Part shown: piece after piece, positions 1 through 8,400 of the stretch
How positions within the stretch are numbered: the stretch's first letter is position 1
Layout: each line of letters opens with the position of its first letter
Source: JBIOWF01 sp044868295
GTDB taxonomy: Bacteria > Actinomycetota > Actinomycetes > Streptosporangiales > Streptosporangiaceae
NCBI GenBank assembly: GCA_044868295.1
Contig: JBIOWF010000165.1
Coordinates: forward strand, 1 to 22,127
Direction: 5' to 3'
DNA: 22,127 nucleotides
Translations under genes and position numbers: made by a program
Notes under the pieces: model-generated
Told to the model about the DNA's origin: nothing
Databases searched by the model: none
Seen by the model: the letters and a program-made list of their open reading frames with translations, nothing else

Positions 1-47
1 TCGGTCGGGAAGTGGATCCGCAGGTCCTTCAGTTCCAGGAAGCTCAC
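1..47 (-). CDS. Peptide ABC transporter ATP-binding subunit, N-terminus only (cut by window edge)
   Basis: Only 15 codons are inside the window. Read from a GTG at 47 on the minus strand they give MSFLELKDLRIHFPT, which matches the usual first beta strand of DppD/OppD ATPases. The Walker motifs lie outside the window. The GTG overlaps the stop codon of the upstream permease gene by four bases (GTGA), so the two are probably translationally coupled. The subunit would energise peptide import on the cytoplasmic face of the membrane. The assignment rests on the short match plus position at the end of a permease/binding-protein operon. Confidence 0.7.
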   Translation of the reverse strand, partial: MSFLELKDLRIHFPT

Positions 48-1060
48 GAAAGCCTCACCCTCGGGTCGACCACGGCGTACAGCAGGTCCACGATCAGATT
101 GGCCAGGACGACGAAGAACGTGGCCAGCATGGTGACGCCCATGATCTTGGGAAGGTCGTTGGTGCCGATGGCCTGGACGGCGTACCTGCCCACGCCCGGG
201 AGCGAGAACGTCGTCTCGGTCAGGATGGCGCCGCCCAGCAGCAGCCCCAGGTCCAGGCCGAAGATCGTGACGATCGGTGTCAGCGCGGCGCGCAGGCCGT
301 GCTTGACGACCACCGTGGACTCGGACATGCCCTTGGCCCGGGCCGTGCGGATGTAGTCCTCACCCATGGTCTCCAGCATGCCCGCTCGGGTCAGCCGGGC
401 GTACGACGCCGCGTACAGGAAGGCGAGCGTGATCCACGGAAGTATCAGGTCGTAGGCCCACAGCGCGGGATTCTCCAGGAACGGCGTGTAGCTGCCGCCG
501 GGGGCGGTGATGCCGAGCTTGTAGCTGAAGAAGACCAGGGAGATCATGCCGGTGAAGAAGATCGGCAGCGAGACACCGGCGAGCGCGACGCCCATCGCGG
601 CCCGGTCGAAGACGCTGCCCCTGCGCAGCGCCGACAGCACTCCCGTCGCGACCCCGGCGACCAGCCAGATCAGCGAGGCCCCGATGGCCAGCGACAGCGT
701 GACGGGCAGCCGGTCCACCAGGTCCGGCCACACGGGTTGCTTGGTGATGAAGGAGTAGCCGAAGCACGGGGCCGGGCAGTGCTCGACGCTGACCCCGGTG
801 TCGAATTCGGAGCCGACGACGATTCCCTTGACCCATCGGCCGTACTGCACCACCAGAGGGTCGTTCAGGCCGAGCTTCTCCGCGGTCAGCGCCACCGTCT
901 CCGCCGTGGCGCCCTTGCTGCCGACGTAGCGGTTGGCGAAGTCGGTCGCCGTGACACCCGCGAGCCGTGGAATCACGAAGAAGATCGAAAAGGTGACGAT
1001 GCTCACCACGATGAGCATGAGCACCGCGGCGACGATACGCCGGATGATGTAAGTGACCAC
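44..1060 (-). CDS. Peptide/nickel-type ABC transporter permease, DppB/OppB family
   Basis: This 338-residue inner-membrane subunit forms half of the translocation channel of a peptide importer. A first membrane helix spans about residues 8-30. A long external segment follows (about 31-118), then five more helices. The cytoplasmic EAA loop that docks the ATPase is at about 229-260 (EDYIRTARAKGMSE and following), typical of the BPD_transp_1 family. The external segment carries two cysteines four residues apart (C95, C99), which could form a disulfide. The start is GTG at 1060 (MVTYIIRR), with a run of G just upstream as the ribosome site. The gene follows the binding-protein gene after 84 bases and overlaps the ATPase gene by 4 bases. 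The substrate is probably oligopeptides but cannot be fixed from sequence. Confidence 0.93.
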   Translation of the reverse strand: MVTYIIRRIVAAVLMLIVVSIVTFSIFFVIPRLAGVTATDFANRYVGSKGATAETVALTAEKLGLNDPLVVQYGRWVKGIVVGSEFDTGVSVEHCPAPCFGYSFITKQPVWPDLVDRLPVTLSLAIGASLIWLVAGVATGVLSALRRGSVFDRAAMGVALAGVSLPIFFTGMISLVFFSYKLGITAPGGSYTPFLENPALWAYDLILPWITLAFLYAASYARLTRAGMLETMGEDYIRTARAKGMSESTVVVKHGLRAALTPIVTIFGLDLGLLLGGAILTETTFSLPGVGRYAVQAIGTNDLPKIMGVTMLATFFVVLANLIVDLLYAVVDPRVRLS

Positions 1061-1075
1061 TGTCCCCCCGGCTCC

Positions 1076-1102
1076 GGGGACCGGCCGCGCGGGCCGGCCC
1101 CC
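1076..1102 (-). promoter_or_regulatory. Intercistronic hairpin between binding-protein and permease B genes
   Basis: Two 11-base arms (1076-1086 and 1092-1102) pair at 10 of 11 positions around a 5-base loop. No T-run follows on the minus strand, so it is not a classic terminator. It lies after the binding-protein stop codon and about 15 bases before the permease GTG. By analogy with other transporter operons it may protect the binding-protein message or lower expression of the membrane subunits. Confidence 0.5.
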
Positions 1103-1112
1103 TTACGCCCTG

Positions 1113-1138
1113 GCTTGCTGAACGGGCTTGCTGAACGG
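1113..1138. repeat. Perfect 13-base tandem duplication
   Basis: The unit GCTTGCTGAACGG occurs twice with no gap (1113-1125 and 1126-1138). It sits in the intercistronic gap just after the binding-protein stop codon (1145-1147). It looks like a replication-slippage duplication; no function is visible. Confidence 0.8.
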
Positions 1139-1144
1139 TTGCCG

Positions 1145-2896
1145 CTACTGGACGCCCATGTTCAGGTAGTCGTACATGTCGAACGCGCCGGTGACGAACA
1201 CGTTGGTCACGCCCTTGCCCCGCAGGAGCAGGCCCTTCGCCCACACGGCGGGCAGCACGTACGCGCCCTCCATGACCTTCTGGTCGGCCTGGCCCCACAG
1301 CGCGTCACGCTTGGCGGTGTCGGGCTCGGTGAGCGCCTGGTCGATCAGAGCGTCGACCCCCTTGTCCTTGACGCTGAGGTTGTAGTTTCCGGCCTCGCGG
1401 ATCACCCGGCTGTCGATGATCTGCGAGAGGAAGCCGAAGCCGTCGTTCCAGTCCGCGCCCCAGCCGTTGGTGGCCAGGCCGATGCCGTTCGCCTTCGTGT
1501 ACGCGGGCTTGCCGGCGTAGGTGGAGAAGTACTCGCTGGTCGGGAAACCCTTCAGGGTCAGCTTGATGCCGGCCTTGGCCAGCGCCTGCTGCATCGACTC
1601 GGCGGCCGCCTGCTCCTTCGGACGGTCCGAACGGAACGTCATGGTGGTCTCGAAGCCGTTCGGCTGGCCGCAGGCGGTGAGCGCGGCCTTCGCCTTCTCG
1701 ACGTCGCCGGTGCCGGTCGGGTACAGGTCGAGCTTCTTCCAGCCACCGATCGACGGCGGCATCAGGCCGGTCGCGATCTCACCGGCCAGCGGGCCACCGT
1801 ACGCGGTCTGCAGGCCGACCCGGTCGGCGGCGTAGATGACGGCCTTGCGGCACTCGACGTTGTCGAGCGGTGGGTTGTCGTTGAGGATCGAGATGTACCA
1901 GATCCGGGCGGCGGTCGGGTTGTCCGCGCGCGCCTTGAGCGCCGGGTCGCCCTGGATGGTGCCGATGGCGGCGGCCTGGACGCCGGTGCCCGCCAGGTCG
2001 ACGGCCAGGTCGCCCGCGATGATCCGGTTGTCGAGGTCGTTCGCCTCGACGCCCAGGGAGATCTCGTAGCGGTCCGGCAGCGCCTTGCGGATCGGGTCGG
2101 TCGCCGGGTCCCAGTTCTCGTTGCGGACGAGGGTGTACTGCTTGCCCTCCTCGACCTTCTCGAACTTGTACGGGCCGGACGCGATCACGTGCTGGCGGTA
2201 CTTGATGCCCGTGTCCTTGTCCTTGGGTACCGGAACCGTCGCGGGCAGGGCGGCGAAGTTGTCGAAACCGGTGTAGGCCTGCTTGAGGTGGAAGACGATC
2301 GTCTGGTCGTCCGGCGTCTCGATGGCCTTGTCGGTGTTGACGTTCGGCGTGGTGTAGACGCTCTTGAAGTCCTTCGGCAGGTCGAGCCAGTCGTTGAAGT
2401 ACGTCGGGCCGTTGACGAAGGTCTTCTTGTCGAGCTGGCGCAGGACGGCGTACTTGACGTCCTTGGACGTGATCGGCGTGCCGTCCTCGTACTTCACGCC
2501 GGACCGGAGCTTGTAGGTCCAGGTCTTGCCGCCGTCGGACGGCGCGCCCAGGCTCTCCGCCAGGTCGGGGACAAGCTCGCGGCCCTTCGCGCCGGGCGCC
2601 GGGTTGTAGGTCACCAGCGGGCGGCCGTAGATGCGCAGCAGGTTCCAGGACAGGCCGTAGTAGGTGTCACCCGGGTCGATCGAGTCCCACGCCTCCGAGA
2701 TGGCCATCTTCATCGTGCCGCCCTTCTTGTCCGAAGGGTTGACGACGTTCTCCAGTCCCGCGTTGAACACGTCCGCAGATGCGGGGCCGCCGGCCCCGCC
2801 CGTCTCCTGCGTCTTGGACCCACCACCGCCGCCACAGGCGGACAGGCCCAGCGCGAGGGCCGCGCCCGCCGCCACGAAGGCTATTGATTTCTTCAT
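1145..2896 (-). CDS. Peptide-binding lipoprotein of an ABC importer (SBP_bac_5 family)
   Basis: This 583-residue protein is the extracellular substrate receptor of the importer. Residues 1-21 are a lipoprotein signal peptide: basic MKK start, hydrophobic core, and lipobox LSAC with C21 as the lipidated residue, followed by a glycine-rich linker. The mature part has the DppA/OppA layout. Examples are the early segment with AWDSIDPGDTYY at about 70-81, the YKLRSGVKYEDGTPITSKDV block at about 130-150 (the family signature region), and a C-terminal half with the ALWGQADQKVMEGAYVLP segment. Length fits the family. The start is ATG at 2896 with AAGGGG about 10 bases upstream. It lies between two permease genes rather than first in the operon. 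Ligand specificity is not predictable; oligopeptide is the family default. Confidence 0.94.
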   Translation of the reverse strand: MKKSIAFVAAGAALALGLSACGGGGGSKTQETGGAGGPASADVFNAGLENVVNPSDKKGGTMKMAISEAWDSIDPGDTYYGLSWNLLRIYGRPLVTYNPAPGAKGRELVPDLAESLGAPSDGGKTWTYKLRSGVKYEDGTPITSKDVKYAVLRQLDKKTFVNGPTYFNDWLDLPKDFKSVYTTPNVNTDKAIETPDDQTIVFHLKQAYTGFDNFAALPATVPVPKDKDTGIKYRQHVIASGPYKFEKVEEGKQYTLVRNENWDPATDPIRKALPDRYEISLGVEANDLDNRIIAGDLAVDLAGTGVQAAAIGTIQGDPALKARADNPTAARIWYISILNDNPPLDNVECRKAVIYAADRVGLQTAYGGPLAGEIATGLMPPSIGGWKKLDLYPTGTGDVEKAKAALTACGQPNGFETTMTFRSDRPKEQAAAESMQQALAKAGIKLTLKGFPTSEYFSTYAGKPAYTKANGIGLATNGWGADWNDGFGFLSQIIDSRVIREAGNYNLSVKDKGVDALIDQALTEPDTAKRDALWGQADQKVMEGAYVLPAVWAKGLLLRGKGVTNVFVTGAFDMYDYLNMGVQ

Positions 2897-2942
2897 TTAC
2901 TTGCACCCCTTGTTGGTAGGGACGGGGAGTCGGGAGAGAAGC

Positions 2943-3944
2943 TCATCGGGATGACTTGGGATCGAGCGCGTCCCGCAGGCCGTCACCGAACAGGTTGAAC
3001 GCCAGCACCGTGATGAAGATCGCCATGCCGGGGAAGAACATGAAGTGCGGCATGGTGTAGTACTTCACCGCGGCGGACAGCATGCCTCCCCACGTGGCTG
3101 TGGGCGGCTGGATGCCGACGCCGAGGAACGAGAGCGCCGCCTCGAACAGCACGTTCGTCGGGATCAGCAGCGTCGAGTAGATGAGGATCGGCGCGATCAG
3201 GTTCGGCAGGATCTCCCGGAACAGGATGTACGGCCCGCGCGCGCCCAGGCTCCGGGCCGCGTCCACGAACTCCCGCTCGCGCAGCGACAGCGTCTGCCCG
3301 CGGATGATCCGCCCGATGTAGGGCCAGTTGAAGAACCCGATCACGAAGATCAGTAGAAGGATGCGAAGCGAGTCGCCCTTGACCTCGAGCTGGGTCTCGA
3401 ACTGGCCGAGCACGCCGACCAGGGAGAGGGCGAAGACCAGGAGCGGGAACGCCAGGAAGATGTCCATCGCCCGGCTGATCAGCCCGTCGACCCAGCCACC
3501 GGAATAGCCCGCGATGACGCCCATGACCGTGCCGATGACCACCGACAGCAGGGTGGCGAGGAACGCGACCAGCAATGAGATCCGCGCGCCGTACAGGACC
3601 CGGCTGAAAAGATCGCGGCCGTTGACCGGCTCCACCCCGAACAGGAAGTCCCGGCTGATGCCGGTGCCGCCCTTGGGCTGCATGGTCATCGTGTCGATCA
3701 TTTCCTGGTGGAACTCGTTCGGCGGGTGGCCGAACCAGCCCACGATCACGGGCGCGAAGATCGCGACTATGATCAGGAAGAGGACGACGACGCCGCCGCC
3801 CATGGCGACCTTGTCGCGCTTGAGGCGCATCCATGCGATCTGCCCGAGTGATCGCCCCTGGATGGCCTTGGCCCCCGCCCCTTCGAGCACGGCTTCCGGC
3901 GGGGCCTCAGCGGCCGTGCCGGGCACGTCGAGCGGTGCGGTCAT
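2943..3944 (-). CDS. Peptide/nickel-type ABC transporter permease, DppC/OppC family
   Basis: This 333-residue protein is the second channel subunit of the importer. A cytoplasmic N-terminal extension (about 1-45, rich in Ala and Pro) leads to helix one at about 48-70. The external loop at about 71-118 includes the family's FGVEPVNGRDLFSRVLYGAR-like region. The remaining helices carry the EAA loop at about 225-250 (EFVDAARSLGARGPYI), which contacts the ATPase. It ends with the GLRDALDPK-type tail usual for DppC. The start is ATG at 3944 with a CAGGGGG tract about 10 bases upstream. It is the first gene of the operon, 46 bases ahead of the lipoprotein gene. Family assignment is secure; substrate is inferred. 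Confidence 0.93.
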   Translation of the reverse strand: MTAPLDVPGTAAEAPPEAVLEGAGAKAIQGRSLGQIAWMRLKRDKVAMGGGVVVLFLIIVAIFAPVIVGWFGHPPNEFHQEMIDTMTMQPKGGTGISRDFLFGVEPVNGRDLFSRVLYGARISLLVAFLATLLSVVIGTVMGVIAGYSGGWVDGLISRAMDIFLAFPLLVFALSLVGVLGQFETQLEVKGDSLRILLLIFVIGFFNWPYIGRIIRGQTLSLREREFVDAARSLGARGPYILFREILPNLIAPILIYSTLLIPTNVLFEAALSFLGVGIQPPTATWGGMLSAAVKYYTMPHFMFFPGMAIFITVLAFNLFGDGLRDALDPKSSR

Positions 3945-4193
3945 GCTTCTCGGCCCCCTGGGTTCCAGACGACATTGTCCTCGGACCCGCGTGGTGCACA
4001 GGTCCCAGATCGGAGAATGTATGTCCTGAACTGGGTAAACAACCCCACTGAAGCGCTATGTGGCCCAACCGTGATTGGCCCGAAACCCATTCGTATCGAT
4101 CTTGAAAAGACTGTCAGAACCGCGTGTTGATTGTGTCCCGGAACTGTGACACATTTGCCACGATCCCATGATGTGAGATTTCACGAGCACCAC
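3945..4193 (-). promoter_or_regulatory. Upstream region of the peptide-transporter operon with candidate promoter
   Basis: This 249-base gap is clearly richer in A/T than its surroundings and holds no convincing gene. On the minus strand a -35-like CTGACA (4112-4117) is followed after 16 bases by a -10-like TACGAA (4090-4095), which would give a leader of roughly 140 bases. A 6-base inverted repeat, TGTGTC...GACACA (4132-4137 and 4148-4153), lies just upstream and could be an operator. The promoter is a weak match and unproven. Confidence 0.3.
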
Positions 4194-4655
4194 TCAGCTG
4201 ATGCCGCGCTTCTTGAGGATCTCCTCGATGTCCGAGAAATCGTCCGCCGGGGCGGGTGCGGCGGCGCGCTCGACCGGCTTCGCGCCCGGCTTCTGGACCG
4301 CCTTGCCTGGGGCGGGCGCGGCGGCGGGACTCGCCGCCCGGCCCTTCGCCAGGGTGCGTCCGCGAAGGGCGCCGGAGACGAAGAACAACAGCACCGAAAG
4401 CCCGGCGAGCACGATGCCCGACCACACCATGGGCGAGAACACCAGGCCCGTGACGAAGCCGACGACCGCCGAACCTACGTTCCACAAGGTCTTCAGCGCT
4501 CCGGTCAGGTAGGCGGCCAGCGGCAGCAGCGCCCACGCGGTCGCGCGCAGCCCGGCCGCCACCCCTCTGCGGCGGAAGGCGAGATAGCTGAACGCGATGC
4601 CCACAGCGGTCAGCCCCGCGCAGAGCGGCAACCAGGCGATCTGGTCATACGACAT
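4194..4655 (-). CDS. Small membrane protein of unknown function, four helices and a charged C-terminal tail
   Basis: I do not recognise a characterised family for this 153-residue protein. Four hydrophobic segments are visible at about 6-26, 39-56, 60-75 and 78-96. A low-complexity Ala/Pro/Lys linker follows (about 103-135), and the protein ends in an acidic-basic motif, DDFSDIEEILKKRGIS. I recall similar short tails on actinomycete membrane proteins annotated only as hypothetical; that is memory, not a search. The start at ATG 4655 is chosen over an in-frame upstream ATG at 4739 because AAGGGGG lies 6 bases before it and the upstream extension is unlike a protein N-terminus. It follows the HAD gene on the same strand after 95 bases, so it may share the metH transcript or have its own promoter. 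Confidence 0.8.
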   Translation of the reverse strand: MSYDQIAWLPLCAGLTAVGIAFSYLAFRRRGVAAGLRATAWALLPLAAYLTGALKTLWNVGSAVVGFVTGLVFSPMVWSGIVLAGLSVLLFFVSGALRGRTLAKGRAASPAAAPAPGKAVQKPGAKPVERAAAPAPADDFSDIEEILKKRGIS

Positions 4656-4721
4656 GACGAGCCCCCTTAACGGCGTACCTTCATCCTGCATCCTGGCACG
4701 CCGCCCCCGCCGCGCGGCTCC

Positions 4722-4750
4722 TCCCTGAGAAGGGGGCATCCCCTAAGGGA
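4722..4750 (-). terminator. Weak hairpin after the HAD phosphatase gene
   Basis: Directly downstream of the phosphatase stop codon (4751-4753), TCCCT and GGGG segments pair with CCCC and AGGGA across an internal loop. There is no T-run on the minus strand. It may slow or partly end transcription of the metH-HAD unit; support is weak. Confidence 0.25.
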
Positions 4751-5392
4751 TCAGTGGAACATGCCCCTCAGCGCGCCGACGCTCACGTCGGTCAGAGACG
4801 GGACGACCAGGGTCGTCGGACCCGGCGAGATGGGCAGCAGGCTCGGCACCGCGACCACGCGGCATCCCGCCGCGGCCGCCGAGGCGACCCCGTTGGGAGA
4901 ATCCTCCAGCACGGCACAGCGCGTCGGGTCCACCAGCATCAGGCTCGCGGCGGTCAGATAGGGCTCCGGATCCGGCTTGGTACGGACCACGTCGTCCCCG
5001 GTGACCACGATCTCGAAGTGGTCCCGGCCCACCGAGTCGAGCACAGGCTGCGCGATGACCCGCAGCGACGAGGTCACCAGCCCGACCCGGACTCTGTCCG
5101 CCCGCAGGTCGCCGAGCAGCTCCAGGGCCCCCGGCTTGACGTCCACTCCGGCGGAGAGCCGCCGGACCATGCCGCCGATCAGCCACTCCCCAACGACCGC
5201 GGGGTCCATGCTGGAGCCGGAGAGCGCCAGCATGTAGGCCACGGCCCGCTCCCAGGAACCGCCGACGAGCTGCTCCTGGTGCTGCGGGCCCCATTCGCCG
5301 CCGAGCCGCTCGACGACCTCGGTCTCGACCTCGAACCACACCTTCTCGGTGTCGACGAGCAGGCCGTCCATGTCGAAGAAGACCGCGTCCAA
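4751..5392 (-). CDS. HAD-superfamily phosphatase, beta-phosphoglucomutase/phosphoglycolate phosphatase-like
   Basis: This 213-residue soluble enzyme has every HAD motif. Motif I is DMDGLLVD with nucleophile D7 and acid/base D9. Motif II is the VTSS stretch at 106-109. Motif III is K139 in RTKPDPEPYL. Motif IV is LEDSPNG with E163 and D164 binding magnesium. A helical cap is inserted between motifs I and II (about 15-85), as in subfamily I enzymes. The start is TTG at 5392, because DAVFFDMDG begins right there and no ATG or GTG lies in frame before it; GAAGGG lies 8 bases upstream. It is 52 bases behind metH on the same strand. Substrate cannot be told from sequence; a small phosphorylated metabolite is likely. 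Confidence 0.9.
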   Translation of the reverse strand: MDAVFFDMDGLLVDTEKVWFEVETEVVERLGGEWGPQHQEQLVGGSWERAVAYMLALSGSSMDPAVVGEWLIGGMVRRLSAGVDVKPGALELLGDLRADRVRVGLVTSSLRVIAQPVLDSVGRDHFEIVVTGDDVVRTKPDPEPYLTAASLMLVDPTRCAVLEDSPNGVASAAAAGCRVVAVPSLLPISPGPTTLVVPSLTDVSVGALRGMFH

Positions 5393-5444
5393 CCTCTACC
5401 CTTCCGCCCTCTGCCTCGTGCTGCCCGACGCCGCCTCGCGCGCG

Positions 5445-8400
5445 TCAGACATTGAAGTACTTGGCCTCGGGGTGATGGGCGACCAGCGCCGAGGTGGCCT
5501 GCTCGGGGTGGAGCTGGAACTCCTCCGACAGGGTCACCCCGATCCGCGCGGGGTCGAGCAGCTCCATCAGCTGGACCTGGTCCTCGAGGTTCGGGCAGGC
5601 GGGGTAGCCGAACGAGTAGCGGCATCCCCTGATGTTGACCTTGAGCATGTCGGTGAGCGACTCGTCGCCGCCGATGCCCAGCTCGGAACGGACCCGGGCG
5701 TGCCAGTACTCGGCGAGCGCCTCGGTCAGCTGGACCGACAGGCCGTGAAGTTCGAGGTAGTCCCGGTAGGCGTCCTTCGCGAACAGCTCGGCGGTGGCCT
5801 CGCTGATCCGGTTGCCCATCGTGGCGATCTGGAAGGCGATGACGTCGACCTCGCCGGAGTCCTTGGAACGGAAGAAGTCGGACAGGCACAGGTGCCGGTC
5901 CCGGCGCTGGCGCGGGAAGGTGAAGCGGGTCCGCTCGTTCCCCGTCTCGTCGAGGATGATCAGGTCGTCGCCCGAGCTGACGCACGGGAAGTAGCCGTAG
6001 ACGACGGCCGCCTCCAGCAGGCCCTCGGTCTGCATCCGCTCCAGCCACATCCGCAGCCGCGGCCGGCCCTCGGTCTCGACCAGCTCGTCGTACGACGGGC
6101 CGCTGCTCTCCGAACCACGGGTGCCGCGCGCGGCCTTGAGACCCCACTGGCCCATGAACGTGGCCCGTTCGTCGAGGAAGGCGGCGTAGTCGCCGAGTGG
6201 GATGCCCTTGACGACCCGGTCCCCGAAGAAGGGAGCCGTCGGCACCGGGTTGTCGGCGGCGACGTCGGACCTGGACGGCAGGTCCTCGACCGGGGTGCGC
6301 CGCAGCACGGCCCCCGCCTTCACCCGGCGCTCGCGGAGCGCGGGCAGCTCAGCGCCCTCCTCGCCCCGCTTCACCGCCATGAAGGCGTCCATCAGCCGCA
6401 GGCCCTCGAAGGCGTCCCTCGCGTAGCGGACCTCGCCGCGGAACAGGTCGGCCAGGTCCTGTTCGACGTACGCCCTGGTCAGGGCGGCGCCGCCGAGCAG
6501 CACAGGGTATTTCTCGGCGATGCCCCGGGAGTTCATCTCCTCGAGGTTCTCCTTCATGATGACCGTGGATTTCACCAGAAGTCCGGACATGCCGATCACG
6601 TCGGCCTTCTTGTCCTCGGCGGCCTCCAGGATCGCCGACACCGGCTGCTTGATGCCGAGGTTGATCACCTCGTAGCCGTTGTTGGACAGGATGATGTCGA
6701 CCAGGTTCTTGCCGATGTCGTGCACGTCGCCCTTGACCGTGGCCAGGACGATGCGGCCCTTCGTGGTCCCCTCGACACGCTCCATGTAGGGCTCGAGATA
6801 GGCCACCGAGGTCTTCATGACCTCGGCCGACTGGAGCACGAACGGCAGCTGCATCTGGCCGGAGCCGAACAGCTCGCCGACGGTCTTCATGCCGTCGAGC
6901 AGCACATCGTTGATGATCTCCAGGGCCGGCCGCTGAGCCAGCGCGTCGTCGAGGTCGGCCTCCAGGCCCTTCCGCTCGCCGTCGATGATCCGCCGCTTGA
7001 GCCTCTCCCACAGCGGCAGCCCGAGGAGCTCGGCCGCCTTGTCCGCCTTCAGCGCCGCCGCGTCGACGCCCTCGAACAGCTCCATGAACCGCTGCAGCGG
7101 GTCGTAGCCGTCCCGTCTGCGGTCGTAGACCATGTCGAGCGCGACCTGACGCTGCTCGTCGGGGATGCGCGCCATCGGCAGGATCTTGGAGGCGTGCGCG
7201 ATGGCCGAGTCGAGCCCGGCGTTGACGCACTCGTTCAGGAAGACCGAGTTCAGCACCATGCGGGCGGCCGGGTTGAGGCCGAACGACACATTGGACAGGC
7301 CGAGCGTGGTCTGCACGGTCGGGTAGCGCCGCTTGAGCTCGCGGATCGCCTCGATGGTCTCGATGCCGTCGCGCCGGGTCTCCTCCTGGCCGGTGGAGAT
7401 CGGGAAGGTGAGGCAGTCGATGATGATGTCCTCGACCCGCATGCCCCAGTTGTGCACCAGGTCCTCGATCACCCGGGTCGCGACCCGGATCTTCCACTCG
7501 GCGGTGCGGGCCTGGCCCTCCTCGTCGATGGTCAGCGCCACGACGGCCGCGCCGTGCTCCTGGACGAGCCGCATGATCCGGGTGAACCGCGAGTCCGGCC
7601 CGTCGCCGTCCTCGTAGTTGACCGAGTTGACGACCGCCCGGCCGCCGAGCATCTCCAGACCGGCCTCGATGACGGCGGGCTCGGTCGAGTCGAGCATGAC
7701 CGGCAACGTGGATGCGGTGGCGAACCGGAACGCCAGCTCCTTCATGTCCCGCACGCCGTCGCGGCCGACGTAGTCGATGCACAGGTCGAGGAGGTGCGCT
7801 CCGTCGCGGGCCTGCGCCCGCGCGATCTCGACGCACTCCTCGTAGTTCTCCGCCAGCATCGCCTCGCGGAACGCCTTGGAGCCGTTGGCGTTGGTCCGCT
7901 CGCCGATGGCCAGGTAGGACGTGTCCTGCCGGAACGGCACGTGCTGGTAGAGCGACGCCGCGCCCGCCTCGGGGCGTGGCCGACGCTCCGCGCGCGTTCT
8001 GCCGTACTGTGTTTCACCCCCATGGCTACGCCCCACCGCCCCCAGGCGCTCGACCAGCGCCCGCAGATGCTCCGGGGTCGTGCCACAGCAGCCGCCGACC
8101 AGGGCGAGCCCGTAGTCGCGGGCGAACGCCTCGTGGGCGTCGGCCAGCTCGGCCGGGGACAGCGGGTAGTAGGCGCCGTCGGAGGTCAGCTGGGGCAGCC
8201 CGGCGTTCGGCATGCAGGACAGCGGCAGCCGCGAATGCCTCGCGAGGTAGCGCAGATGCTCGCTCATCTCGGCGGGCCCGGTGGCGCAGTTGAGCCCGAT
8301 GAGGTCCACGCCGAGCGGCTCGATCACGGTGAGCGCGGCGCCGATCTCCGAGCCCAGCAGCATGGCGCCGTTGGTCTCGATCGTCACCTGGGCGATGATC

